Positions 51,470-63,955 of a DNA stretch of 64,000 bases are shown one piece after another. The stretch is from assembly GCA_035610835.1 (NCBI GenBank), contig CM069458.1, positions 32,947,449-33,011,448 on the forward strand, in the 5' to 3' direction. Position numbers and translations under genes: made by a program. The DNA comes from Ophiura sarsii (taxonomy: Eukaryota > Echinodermata > Ophiuroidea > Amphilepidida > Ophiuridae). Each line of letters opens with the position of its first letter. Positions within the stretch are counted from its first letter, which is position 1. The notes under the pieces were generated by a model. The model had not been told where the DNA came from. It searched no databases and worked only from the letters and a program-made list of their open reading frames with translations.

Positions 51470-52010
51470 TTGATTTCTGCAACCTACAGTTGTGTAGCGT
51501 TTGCAACTGTTGCAACCTTTTGCAACTCCAGTAACATATTGCAACTAGGCCAGTAGGCCTATGGCTTTTGTAGCAGCTGAAAATTGCGCAGCTATGTAGC
51601 AATTGTTTGCAATCGTTTAACCTTTACAGCAGCTGACACTTTTGCAACTATATAAATTTTACAACTATTTGCGGTTTCTTAAATTTTGCTACTACTTAAA
51701 CAGTCGTGCAACTGCATTGCTTATTAAGCATCCTCAATATTTTCGCAACTACATGTAGCTTATTGCAACTGCTACAACAATTTGGAAGTGCAACAGTTTG
51801 CAACTTTGTAGCTTTTACAAGTTCTGCAACTTGTATTGCAACCCAATAACATTTATAGTTTTACCAACTCTGCAACTGTGCTGCGTTTGCAATTGAATTA
51901 TAATACATTTGCAGCTCTGCACCATTATGTTAATTATATGAAGTTTTTGCATCTTTTCAGCTTTTAGTAATTGCAATTATTGCAACTCGACAACCTTTAT
52001 GCCAGAAATT
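51470..52010. repeat. TTGCAACT-rich degenerate tract
   Basis: Dozens of TTGCAACT/TGCAACC-like octamers at irregular spacing on the plus strand. No fixed period. Confidence 0.8.
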
Positions 52011-54949
52011 AATGTTGCGTATGATGATCAAATAAATTATAAATGTGAAGATGGGTGTGTGTTGCAGTGATGCCAAATGATGATTAAGTTAAAAGATAAT
52101 CGAACCCTATATTTATATATTGTGTTGATTCTTTTTTCATGTACTTTGACCTATTGATATTACAAACATTATTTGTTAATACCAATGGAGGGCAACAGGG
52201 GGAGGGAGACTCAACTCATATTTCCTTCATATGTCTGACCACATTATTTACAAAGATCATTCTTGATATTTGTACATTTGTGAATCTGTGGGCTATCATC
52301 TATTTTACCAATAACACCTATACAAATCACATGATTGATGGCGATATTGAAATTTGAGGTCACATTTATGAGGCATGTAACATATTTTTTATTTGACTAA
52401 CCCCCTGGGTTGGCACACACCACAGCAGATGCTGAAAATAAACAATAGAATAAAATATTGATCAGATAAAAATAGTGACAATGACCTCTCATGCCATCAT
52501 GCCAAAAATGTATAACTTGTTAAGGATGGTACATTTGAAGAGCGCGCAAAGTACCCAGGAAGTTGAAGCTTCATGCATGGAAGCGTGACTTTTTTTTTGC
52601 GCATGATGTGCTTAACACTTTCCACACAGCATAGATACAAAACAGGTTTTTCATAAATCTTTCCCAATTTTCAAAGTCTATCTCAAGGATTACTGAACCA
52701 ATACCAGGCATGTTTGTACTTATTTCAATACATTTTTCACGATGATTTCAAATATGATAATGAAATCAAATAATTTCAACATTTTTGAAACATTTTGTGA
52801 CATTTTGGAATGTAGTCTGCAGGCGCCTGCCATGTGGAAAGTGTTAAAGGTTGATGTCCATAATATTGAGTTGAAACCAATAGCATAGCATCTAAGGGTG
52901 CTGCAATCATCATAATTGGTCTCAAAGAAGATTTTAAGGTCTTCCCACAATGCACTGCGCAAACGCCAGCCAACTAAAGCCTTTTTCACACCATGCATTT
53001 GTTGAGCTCTTTAGTTTTAGAAATAAGAAAAAGAACACTGATAACAAATTTATTCATTGATGTAAACTAGAACCTAAGAACTCGCTATGAAGCCATGATT
53101 GAACGCGCTATGAAGCCATGATTGTATGCATATGTCTATGGGAACCGAGACAAATTGGAGATCAGAATTAGGGCATTTTGCAAAGCAATGCATTGTGGTG
53201 GTGTCTTTAAAATCTTCTTTGGATTGGTCCATTGTTGTTCCTCTGATGTAGAATGGAATAGGTCCAAATCTTAAACCGATCGGCCAATATAATTTATGAA
53301 TCTACTAGAACTATGTGACTATTATTTTGATACTTATTGTTATCCTTTAAATATTGTATTCTTCCCATAAACCAGTTGCTTCTTTTTACTCACTTGTGTG
53401 TTATATAACTATTTTAGATGCAATAAAATGTATAAATACAAGGTCAGTCATCCAAGTCATATTATAATTGCAATACTTAATTCCATTTCATGACACTTAA
53501 TATTAAACCATATAACAATCCTTTAAAACCAATATGTATGTGTGCTAAATCGTCGCTTAGATATTTCTCTGTGGTTACTACAACCTTTTGCTCCGATTTG
53601 TGGAAATATATAGAGCAATAAAAGCACAATTGAAGAATATTGTAGGTCCAAATCCCGCTGTAGACAATGTGTTGTGGACTTGGATAAGTTAGATCCTGAT
53701 TGGCTACCAAAAACAGGTGAGGATAGGTACCATTACCGTACCAATATTTTGGTAAAATAGAAAATTGGATGAACCACAAATCACAAATCTTGAAGCAATA
53801 CAGTCCAATGTTGCTGCCACACAATTAATGAACAATGTCTTGCATTGAATTTTCAAAGCAATATATGCACTAGTAAATTCTTGGCACACAGCAATCGTGA
53901 TGTCAGTTAACTAAATTAATAATCATGTCTACCAAATGTTTTTATTTGAATGTATTCGCCAAATGAAATAGCTATGCTTTTTGTGAAATTGTTCTATGTT
54001 TTATAGCCACATATAATTAATTTTTTAACACTTGTCCCTGTCACATATAATTCTGAAGGTGTCCATTGCATGGATACATTATTGAAATTGTATCTTTTCT
54101 TTAGAAAAAGCATTTTGTGGTATTCTAGTTGTATATCTCATGAAGTATTTAAGAATGAGTCAAAACAAAAAGGTTGCAATTATGCCAATTACCAACGTAC
54201 AAATGTAAATCCACCTTACCTCTATACTTTTTCAAAACTTCAATGGGATGTACATGAACCAAAATGTTTATTTTATGTGGCCTAGAAAAAAGCTAGAAAT
54301 GTATGGTAACAAATGAAAAAGTTCTTTATAAATGTCCAAGGTCGTCTTGTGTCTGTTGGATCAACTTGGGTGTCACATGCAGACAAGTGCTACCATGGAT
54401 TATCAAATTAATTTGATAAGAAACAAGGTCTTCTGAAAAACTGGGTGGACAAGTGTTTTTAGTGTCAAAAGGATGAGAAGACTTGGAATGGATCTGTTGA
54501 ATTTTGTGGAAGTCGGCAAGAGGATCACTACCGTAGTGTGTTGTTTCTGGAAGGAAATCACCGAGACGTTATGTGAGCGATATGCCGGTGAAGTTTATGG
54601 AGAAAAAAAAATTAAAAGGAAAAATATCATAATTTTTAATTTAATTTAAATTCCAATGTTTATTAATTACGAGAAAAACGTAATTTATGACAGATTCAAA
54701 AATGCAACAAAATAACTTGGATTTCCCGGGGCGTCAGGATAATTATTAATAGTCAATCGTTCTGTAAAAATAAATCACGAACATCACAACACAACAGCCG
54801 AATCAAAAAAAGAAAATCGTGATAAAATAACATTAAATAAAGTGCTCAATCGTACCCCCAAAAAAAGTCTCGTTAATAAAACAAACTATTGCTATTGTAA
54901 TTAATTAATATAATGGAACATCAAAAAGTACCAATGTATTATACAAAAA
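52011..54949. other. Intergenic, one R1 copy
   Basis: R1 copy 2 lies at 52640-52850 on the minus strand. A 25-bp duplication CGCTATGAAGCCATGATTG is at 53081 and 53109. No gene recognised. Confidence 0.5.
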
Positions 54950-54952
54950 AAA

Positions 54953-55025
54953 AGGTGGCTCCACGCGGATTTGATCCGGGGTTCTCCGCTTGACAGGTAG
55001 CGATATCAACCACTACACTACTCAT
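54953..55025 (-). repeat. tRNA-Asp-like sequence, not a functional tRNA
   Basis: Minus strand: TAGTGTAGTGGTTGATATCG (box A region), CCTGTCAAG (anticodon GUC), GGATCAAATCC (box B, altered). The acceptor stem does not pair. Probably a SINE head or pseudo-tRNA. Confidence 0.55.
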
Positions 55026-55070
55026 TCTCAGTACTTTCAATGGAGTTACAATGAATGTATATCATTCAGA

Positions 55071-55439
55071 CTCTCACTCAATAAACTAAATCGAAAATTG
55101 TACATTTATTTTTTATTATTTAAAGCTACATTGTCAATTAGAACACCATTTTATTTACGGTAATAGACACATTTAATATAATATAAAATAAAAATATTAA
55201 TTTCGCACTGAATAACTGAATTTGGAGGTATTTTCGGTTTTATTACGACCACTCTCACTCAATAAACTAAATCGAAAATTTTACATTTATTTTTTATTAT
55301 TTAAAGCTATGAAGCTACATTGTCAATTAGAACACCATTTTATTTACGGTAATAGACACATTTAATATAATATAAAGTAAAAATATTAATTTCGCACTGA
55401 ATAACTGAATTTGGAGGTATTTTCGGTTTTATTACGACC
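55071..55439. repeat. ~181-bp tandem duplication
   Basis: CTCTCACTCAATAAACTAAA starts at 55071 and 55252. The second unit has a small insertion (GCTATGAA). Confidence 0.9.
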
Positions 55440-56779
55440 CAACTGGTCTCTAAGGTGGCCAAGTTAACTTGTCCACCAAAAACCCAATTCTGTTTTACGG
55501 GTGGACAGGTCTCTTAGATAGGGTCAGTCGGTCAGGATTTTTTTCCCTGGGTCGCCAGGGTCGGTCCCTGGGTCGGTCAGGCCTGTAGAAAAGGGTTTGT
55601 TTTTTCTGCCTCCTAACAGATATACACAATGTTGGGCTCAACCATAGTAATGACTGGCATGTTTGAAAAGCATGATTAATATCGGCATCAGTGGCCCGTG
55701 ACAAATATATCTTATAGTGACTCTTGTGAAGCATAAAATTAATACTAGAATTGAAAATTGAATGCAACAGTGAAAGTTCAAATACATATCAAACATTTGG
55801 AACATACAAAAATCCATGTGTGATGGACCATACTGTGAACAATACACGGTAAACAATTACTTTGTATAGATTTTAAAATAGTTCTGAGTATGATTATTGT
55901 TTTATTTACAATTTTGGCAAATTATTTCATGCCAACACTATAGTGCTTAATTGTGGTACATGTTGAGTGATCTTTATTTGATACACATAGCGTATCATGC
56001 TTATAGTCTATCTATATTTATGAGACAGTGGTGGAACTACGTAATTGTCTAATTGCAGCATAAACGTGCGCGCCTACTTGAGGTGTTGGTGTACACAAAC
56101 CCCACACGTAGAAAAAGAAGATGCGTTTGTAAATGCTGTGCCTGTATACATTTACATCACTGTCCAGAGGAAGAGAAATAGAGTATACATGTAGAATAAT
56201 ATGGCTCACTTAACCATCCCTGTAATTTAATTATCTATGTCAAAAGATATTTTCTGCCAGACCAAGTTAATTGTGACCTATAACACAAATGAATAATGAC
56301 TTTAAGGAACTCGGCTGTTTGTTGGGCATTATATGTATCATAGCATATTGTACTATAATATTATCTCTTTTTTTTACTAAGCCATTTTCATCCATATTGT
56401 AAGATTGGAAAACCCCATAAATGTTTATAACTTTGTCCTTATGGTACACATTGTTTATCAAAAGTATGAATGTAACATATTAATACAAATCCTCATCAGC
56501 TTATCTAGAATATGACACAACTCAATTTGTCAATTTGATTTTTTTTTAAAAGACTGGATTTCATCACTTTCACATCATGTATCATAATTCTATGATTTTC
56601 ATAATTAATTACACTTGACTATCTGAAGACAGTGATGTCATCTGACCAATACTGCAATACACAAATCAGCCATTCCTGGAATAAATCAAAACTCAAAAAA
56701 TTGTCAAATAAAAGAAAGTGATGATAAGACTGAAGATTTGAAGTCAAATTACAGTGATGTTGTCAAAATGGTGCAACAT
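55440..56779. other. Intergenic
   Basis: GGTCGGTC/GGTCAGTC-rich stretch at 55505-55585. Nothing else recognised. Confidence 0.4.
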
Positions 56780-57046
56780 ATCGTCACTGTTCTGTCAAAA
56801 CCTTTTATCGCCAACTGGCCCCTCAGCATGTATAAAGTAATACTTCCTATGTATAACCTTTGGGCAGTCTGCTCTAAACAGGTTCAAAGGCCAAACACAT
56901 GTCTTTGTAAAGTACTTGCAAATGCTCTTGCCCCTGAACATGTATAAAGCAAAACTTCCTATGCATGATAATTGGGCAGTTTTACTTTTTATAGACATGC
57001 TTAAGGGCCAGAAAGACATACAAGGTTTTGACAGAACAGCGATGAT
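56780..57046. mobile_element. Foldback MITE, copy 2
   Basis: Same family as 47946-48208, inverted ends ATCGTCACTGTTCTGTCAAA. A (GTACAT)n stretch follows at 57058-57105. Confidence 0.8.
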
Positions 57047-57190
57047 TATGTGACAGTATGTGTACATGTCCATGTACATATGTGTACATGTACATGTACA
57101 TATATAGGAACTGGCCATTTTTGTAAACTTCATGCACGTATTACTTGAGCTATGATGTAGTAATTATGTCAAGACAGATGTCGTCTTCAC

Positions 57191-57394
57191 CAGAAGCATA
57201 ACTAGGGACTTCAATTTGGAGGGGGCAGGCATGAGGGGGGTACAGGCCTGTTTCAGAGGGGGGGCATAACAGACTATTTTTGTATATAATATACATAGAG
57301 TTTGTCATTTCATTTAGGGGCATCATAGGGGCAAGCCTACTTGCAAGGTGAAAGGAGGCAAAAGCCCTGCCCCCACCCACTAGTTACGCCTCTG
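57191..57394. mobile_element. hAT-like MITE with 8-bp TSD
   Basis: TIR CAGARGCRTAACTAG, TSD GTCTTCAC at 57183-57190 and 57395-57402. Confidence 0.85.
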
Positions 57395-57464
57395 GTCTTC
57401 ACTGTCTATGGAAAGCAAGAAATATATAAAGCTTTTTCAGAAATCACATACCGTAACAGTTCAT

Positions 57465-57674
57465 TTAACCCCCTGAGAACTACCGGCCGATTGGTTGAAA
57501 AGATGGATACATCATTTATTGCACCAATGAGAGACATTGTTAGAATAATGGTATCCCTGATAAAGATGGGAGTGAAACATTTTACAAGCTGCATTTGAAT
57601 TGGCTATTGATCATATGAGTACATCTTGTAATAAACCAATCTGAACCACTGTAAGATAGACCCCAGGGGGTTAA
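57465..57674. mobile_element. TTAACCCCCTG MITE, copy 2
   Basis: TTAA at both ends. Reverse-complement relative of 15230-15444 over its full length. Confidence 0.85.
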
Positions 57675-60540
57675 TAAATTAGATACATATTCATGGAATA
57701 GACTTTTTAGTGTGTAGTGTATTATAGTGCAATTATTTTTCTGTAGTAGTTAGTGTAAATGATGAAATATTCAATTGATTTTTGTACCAGATTACTTTAT
57801 AATCATTCAGTCTATAGCAATAAGAAATAATTACAAATATTATTGTTGTAAAGTATACAGTGTACGATATCATGTGATATAGAGAATGTTATATTGAGTG
57901 CCAGCTTTTGTACAAGAAACAAGGGGTGGGGGTTAACAGGCATGCATCCCTAGGTTAAAAAAAATCAAATTAATAAAAGAGGCCTTGGCACGAATTAAGA
58001 CGCCTCTTAAATAGTTTCAATCCAGAGGATTCCTGGAGATCCGCCCCCTGGACCCAGGGCCCTAAGGCAGCCTCGGGCCGCCTTGATCCTATCACTATGC
58101 ACGGCATGGGTCACAATCCTGGATATACCCTGATTATACTCCAGCAAAACGGTATTCTGCATCATGCTAGAGTTCCAGGATGACATGACCTAATTCATGC
58201 TGCGGCATTGTTGTGATACCATATTAAAAGATATCAATTAATAAGCTCTGTCAGAATTCATATTCCCACATTCCAATTTCGTATGGGGACACAAAATGGT
58301 TCTATAGTTCGTTCAGTTCCAAATTGGCTAGCCTCCTACAGCACAAATTAATATACAGCAAAGTGTGGGCGCGCAGAGGGCTAGCAATGCACAAACACGG
58401 TGCATCGTATGTGTAATGTATGCGTATGCCGAAATCGCACATACACTTGGATTTTGCGCGCGGAGAGATAAAAATGCATATTTGTCGCCAATTTAGAACC
58501 GTCTAAACTATAGTCATACATGTATGTGACCCAAACATGAGTAAATGAGGCACAATGCGGCAGTAGGTAAATAATTTGATTTAAGAGCTGAAATGTGGGA
58601 CAGTGTCAAAATATGTCAAATTCTTAAAAAGTTGTATTTCTGATCTTTAATACATCTACTATCTAACCAAAGACTCAAATCCATGAAAATAAAGAGTTAA
58701 ACTACATTTTGAGCTTCTTTTATTGTTATTACTCCAATGACTTGTTAACAAAACCATCATGTACAAATTGACAATTTGTACATGATGTTTTGAGACAAAG
58801 TGATTTTTAATCATCTGTAACTTTTGGAATGTAATGTAATATGACATTGACTTTGGTACCAAAATGTCCCTTAACATAAAAACACATAATATTATGATAT
58901 AAAACCCTCAATATTCATATTTCCGTCATTGTCCCTCATTTATTCGTGTTGGGTAACATATGTAATAAGGTGTTAATCATGAAAGCATATTGAGTGAATG
59001 TCATTGAATTGACATGTCTTCAGAAATGTCACATGGTTTTTGCCAAACTTATATTAGGATTGTGAAGTGACAGTTTGTAATAAAACAATTATTGAGTATT
59101 TGTTAGGTAAGAATAAACAATGATAATAATATTTGATAGGTAAAATTGCATGCAATAAATAGTTTTTTTTGTTTTTTATACCGGTAATAAAATGATAATT
59201 GTGTTTCATAATTTATAAGACCTATGTACATTTGTATTTGATAATGATAACTGATATATTTAATGTGTGTTTTTTTAAAAGAAAAATGGAAATTGAAAAA
59301 AAGAGAATAGTGCTATACTTAAGTTGTAATAGAATCCTATGATTTATAGAGGATATTAGAGATGCATCTGGCAGTGTTATAGTCGAGATATGGCTGCCAT
59401 TTGGGGTTACTTTTTGAAAGAGAAAGTCATATTTGGCATAAAAACTGAATGCATTATCCAAACTATTATCGGTCATGATTCGAAATTCCACCTCAAGTTT
59501 TTTAAGCAAGAGATGGCAGCAAGACATTTTCTTTGCAAGTTTAAGTTTGAGTATAAGTCCAGTCACAAGTCATTTGTGCAAGCCCAATTCACAAGTCATT
59601 TGGTCCAGTTTCAAGTCAAGTCACAAGTCACTTGGTCCAGTCAAACAAGTCATGTCAAGTCACAAGTCATTTGGACCCAGAACAAGGCAAGTCACACAGC
59701 TCTTTGTCAATGTACAATAAGTTAATTCTCACATTATTTTGTCCACCTGAAAGCATCCAGGCCAATTGAGGGCGCTAACCCCATTTTGTCAGAACAGACC
59801 GGACTCAAACGAAGATAATTGTTAAAATAATAATCATTCATTCATGATTTATTTAGGTCTACGTAATGCGCCGATGGATAATAATGTACTCTCGTTCATT
59901 CATAATTTTTCATAGAAAATAAAGAAATTCTAGTTAACTAACTGCCTATGATAATAAATACTGGCCATATTGTGTATTTCTTACAGTGCAGCTGGGGTAG
60001 GGATTAAGTTCGGTAAAAATGTCAAGTATTTTTTTGTGTATGTTAGAGCATATTTTGTTATGAAATAGATGTATAAAAATATGCATGAAATATAAGAACT
60101 TACTTGATGGGATATAAACTGTAGTGTTTTTATATAAATGACAGTAAACAAATGTATGATAGATTTCATGTGAATGTTTCATGGTTTTAAGGATATAACA
60201 TTTGTATGTGTTTAAGATGTGTCCTACTGAAAATTGAGAAATACCAAACCCAACAATGTATACATGAAAATATCCTACAGTAAATTAAAAATTTCGCTGC
60301 AGTAAATAGGGAAAATCCTTTAAATAGAAATGGTAAAATTCCTCAAGTAATGCCTTCATAAAAATGTGTTATGCTGCCCTCTTCAGTATTGATGAGAAGG
60401 ATTCAGGTTCCAAAATTTGAAGTTGCTGTTGGAATGCTTTGCCTATTTTCCGCAGAATTTAACGTCTATATTGCATGTGTGATGGCTGCATAGTTGATGA
60501 TGTGTACAATCATTTACCACCCATGGACCGCCCACTTTAA
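57675..60540. other. Intergenic
   Basis: CAAGTCA/ACAAGTCATTTGG recurs at 59560-59690. Inverted repeat TGTACAAATTGACAATTTGTACATGA-type at 58758-58785. No gene recognised. Confidence 0.4.
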
Positions 60541-60681
60541 AACATTAACCCTTACCGCACTGAATCTCACTAAATCTCACTGCCAGAAACTATCTCCGCG
60601 CACGTGGTGCTGGCATTGCCTCGATGACGTCACCTACCCCAGGCATATGTCGGCTGGAATTCTTAGCCGGCATATGCGCTG

Positions 60682-60755
60682 GGAATTTAGCTCAGTTGGT
60701 AGGGGGACAGACTGGGGTGCGGATGGTCCCGCGATCGAATCTCGGGGGGTGCTGG
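60682..60755 (+). repeat. tRNA-derived SINE head
   Basis: TAGCTCAGTTGGTAG (perfect box A) and GCGATCGAATCTC (box B-like) 33 bp apart. D- and acceptor stems do not close. It is preceded by the inverted repeat GCATATGTCGGCT / AGCCGGCATATGC (60642-60677) and a TGACGTCA. Confidence 0.6.
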
Positions 60756-61159
60756 GTGATTTTTCGGGTCAAAAATATAGTACTTTTCCCCCTCCCCCCG
60801 ATACGCACGAAAAACATAGCTTTACTGGTTAGGGTTAATGCACAAATGTATATGCCCCCTGCAGTGTATTCTGAAAGCAACTAAATTTGGTGAGCAGTTG
60901 AGGACAACACAACATTTTTTACAGGCCTAGGACTATATTCCATGAAACAATGTTAGTTTGAGTTACAAAATACATTGTTCGTCATAGACATTATGTAAAA
61001 TCAGTGTAGTACTGTTTGTCTGTGTTTATGATATTCTATACTCCATTAACAAAATAATATTATGTATTTTGGGCATTTTTTTAGTAAGGTAAATGTTACC
61101 ATACGTTATTCTATAAATGATTAAAAATGTTCATACATGTAGGAACATAATGACCACAC

Positions 61160-61520
61160 GTTATTGTACAAAGTGTCCCAGAAAGTAAAGACACAAATGT
61201 TGAGTGTTGTTAATCAAGTGTTTCTTTCTTTCAAGGATCTCCCAATTGGTCTTATATAACAAGTGCTATAAAAGCAAGGATGTTCAATATTTTTGGGACA
61301 CCCTGTATCTAAAGCAAAAACGCCAATGATTAGTGTTGTAAATCAAGTTTAAGTGTTTTAAGGATTCCCAACTGATCTTTTACATATGTACAATGCTAAA
61401 CATGGGTGTCCATACTTTTGGGACACCCTGTATGTAAAGTAAGGGCACCAATGTTCAGTATTGTTTATCAAGTGTTAGTGTTTCTAGAAGGATTTCCCAA
61501 TTAGTCTGGTATAAATGATA
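61160..61520. repeat. ~125-bp tandem repeat, three diverged units
   Basis: TTTTGGGACACCCTGTAT at 61292 and 61417. Each unit has an AATCAAGT segment and CCCAAYT. Confidence 0.75.
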
Positions 61521-62756
61521 ATTGCATATTTGGCCTGAATTTGACCAATCCTGTACCACTTGTTTCAATCAATTTGCAATGTGAGAAGACTACCAATTTG
61601 GAACTGAATGAACTGTATACAAATTTGATGGGCCATTTATATGAAGTAATGATTATTAACTCCACTGCCAAATTGAATACAAATTAGCTCTGTATACAGT
61701 TTCCAATTTTATAAGTATGCTGAAAGCCAGTATATTTCCTGCCTAAGCCAATATATATTCTGCCTGGTGACTTGATGCAAACATCGGTTGTATTTCTGCC
61801 ATTGGTATATCAGTGTCGCTTCTAATTTGTCGATGTATGTTGTACGATCCCTTTTTAAAAGATTACATTATTCCCCCTTAATGTGGTAAATGTACTTTGG
61901 CCCATATTCAGTTCACAGGGAGCATAGATCCCTATTCTATTTACAAGATCTGAGGATACTCCCCAGGGGTGGGGGCACTGACATTGGAAAGGGGTACAGG
62001 TATGTGTCGCCCTGAAGACGCCAGCCTCCACCAGCTTTTAAGACCCCCATTTTCTTAAATGTGCATTCTTACTAATCAAATTTGAAAAAATAAACCAGTT
62101 CTTAAAGAGGATACTTTTTCAAGAAAATCAGTTTTTTTATCATAAAATTATTACAGTTCAGTTCCGAAGCCCCCTTTTTGAGACCCTGGGCAGCAAACCC
62201 CTACCAAAAAAAGTTAGTGCCCCCCCCCCTTTCTGGGGGATACTCCAAGACTTCCAAGTTACCACATTTGAAAAAAAGTTATAGGTATTGACATTCTAGC
62301 ACTAATGCACTATGACGTGATATCTTGATAGACCAGGGAAGGGCACAGCTCTGTATTTGGGTCACTTTCCCTCTTAGATAATCTGTCTTTTGGTCACCCC
62401 CATTCCTGCACTCAGATATTCTGATACAGAGACTCAAAAAATTGTGATTCTTCCAAGTCCCTTAGAAGCAATATGCAAATTGTAAGACATAAGTGTTTGA
62501 TAGGATCATGGGGTGTGTAAACGAGTGAAAACAGAATAATCAATATTGAGTAAGAATTAAACGATGCATGTAATATGAGGTATAGATATAACAATTGTGG
62601 ATATTTTGTATATAAAAGTTTATATATACATTTATACCTTGGAGTGGTAAATTTCTGTACACTCACTTGATTATACTCGATTTCATCTACATGTATAGCT
62701 TATGATGTCCATGCATTATGTTCCACTGCCCAATCACTTTTATATTGGCGATTTAG
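61521..62756. other. Intergenic
   Basis: C-rich tract at 62219-62230 in an element-like stretch (61960-62260). No gene recognised. Confidence 0.4.
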
Positions 62757-63013
62757 CTATTGGACGGTCATAGATTCTCCAAGTCCCAGATTAGGCAGGC
62801 CAGTGGTCATGCCTTCAAGCACAGTTTTGATGTAAATCACATGCATGGCCTTGCTTATAGGCAAAAATGACAGCAGACTATACAGTCTGGAAAACCTACA
62901 CTTTATGGCATCAGGGTCTTTGGTCTGAAGTATAACAAAAGTGTTACAGCAGTGGAACACGATAGATGCAGCTTTCATGTTAAAATGTTGGGATTTGTAT
63001 TTGATTACACCTG
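62757..63013 (-). CDS. Possible terminal coding exon of an unidentified gene
   Basis: Minus strand, acceptor-like GCATGCACAG, then an 85-codon open frame starting VIKYKSQHFNMKAASIVFHC and ending LGLGESMTVQ with TAG at 62757-62759. Composition and codon use look protein-coding (hydrophobic helix-like, alternating charged residues). I do not recognise the family. If real it is a last exon, with the gene extending right past the window. No polypyrimidine tract of quality is seen, so chance or a decayed exon is possible. Confidence 0.35.
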
Positions 63014-63022
63014 TGCATGCCA

Positions 63023-63625
63023 TATGTCAAAGGTCGTTCACTAAATGTAAGCTGCAGTCACTGGAATGTGCTCTGACATCACATACATGGTAGGCTATAT
63101 CTTGTTAGACGTCCCGTATGGAATAAACTGTTTAGTACTACAACCCATTTTAATTGTTATGAGCATGTGCACATCAGTTACGGGACGTCTAGCAAGACAT
63201 TGCCTACATGGTATATGTCAAAGGCCGTTCACTAAGAGTAAGCTGCAGTCACTGGAATGCGCTCTGAGATCACATACATGGTATATGTCAAAGGTCGTTC
63301 ACTAAGAGTAAGCTGCAGTCACTGGAATGCGCTCTGACATCACATACATGGTATATGTCAAAGGTCGTTCACTAACAGTTAGCTGCAGTCACTGGAATGT
63401 GCTCTGACATCACATACATGGTATATGTCAAAGGCCGTTCACTAAAAGTAAGCTGCAGTCACTGGAATGCGCTCTGAGATCACATACATGGTATATGTCA
63501 AAGGTCGTTCACTAAGAGTAAGCTGCAGTCACTGGAATGCGCTCTGAGATCACATACATGGTATATGTCAAAGGTCGTTCACTAAAAGTAAGCTGCAGTC
63601 ACTGGAATGTGCTCTGAGATCACAT
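63023..63625. repeat. Exact 70-bp tandem array
   Basis: TATATGTCAAAGG starts at 63212, 63282, 63352, 63422, 63492 and 63562, with an outlying unit at 63023. A segment bounded by GACGTCCCGTA / TACGGGACGTC (63109-63189) separates the outlier. Confidence 0.95.
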
Positions 63626-63785
63626 TTGTGAAATGGAGTATAGTGGCATTTATTAACATGTCTTCTTTACACTGGAAATTATAGCGTAATGAAAGAGAGC
63701 TGGCAATATCCTCAAATAGGTCTCCAATGTGGAATGAAACATAAGGCAATTGTTTACACATAACACTTTCCATGCGGCAGGCGTC
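63607..63785 (-). CDS. Possible coding segment next to the 70-bp array
   Basis: Minus-strand open frame with CKQLPYVSFHIGDLFEDIAS, SLSLRYNFQCKEDMLINATI and LHFTNVISEHIPVTAAY. The last 13 residues are encoded within the repeat unit itself. No acceptor is found; its right border runs into dispersed repeat R1. May be an exon of the same unknown gene as 62757-63013, or a chance frame. Confidence 0.25.
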
Positions 63786-63955
63786 TGCAGACGACATTTC
63801 AAAATTTCACAAAATGATTCAAAAATGTCAAAATTATTGAATTTCATTACCATATTTGGAATCACAATGAGAAATGCATTGAAATAAGTGCAAATATGTC
63901 TAGTATAATTGGTTCAGTAATCCTTGAGAAAGACTTTGAAAGTTGGGAAAGGTTT
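63765..63955 (+). repeat. Dispersed repeat R1, copy 3
   Basis: Relative of 51266-51450 over ~190 bp. Confidence 0.75.
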
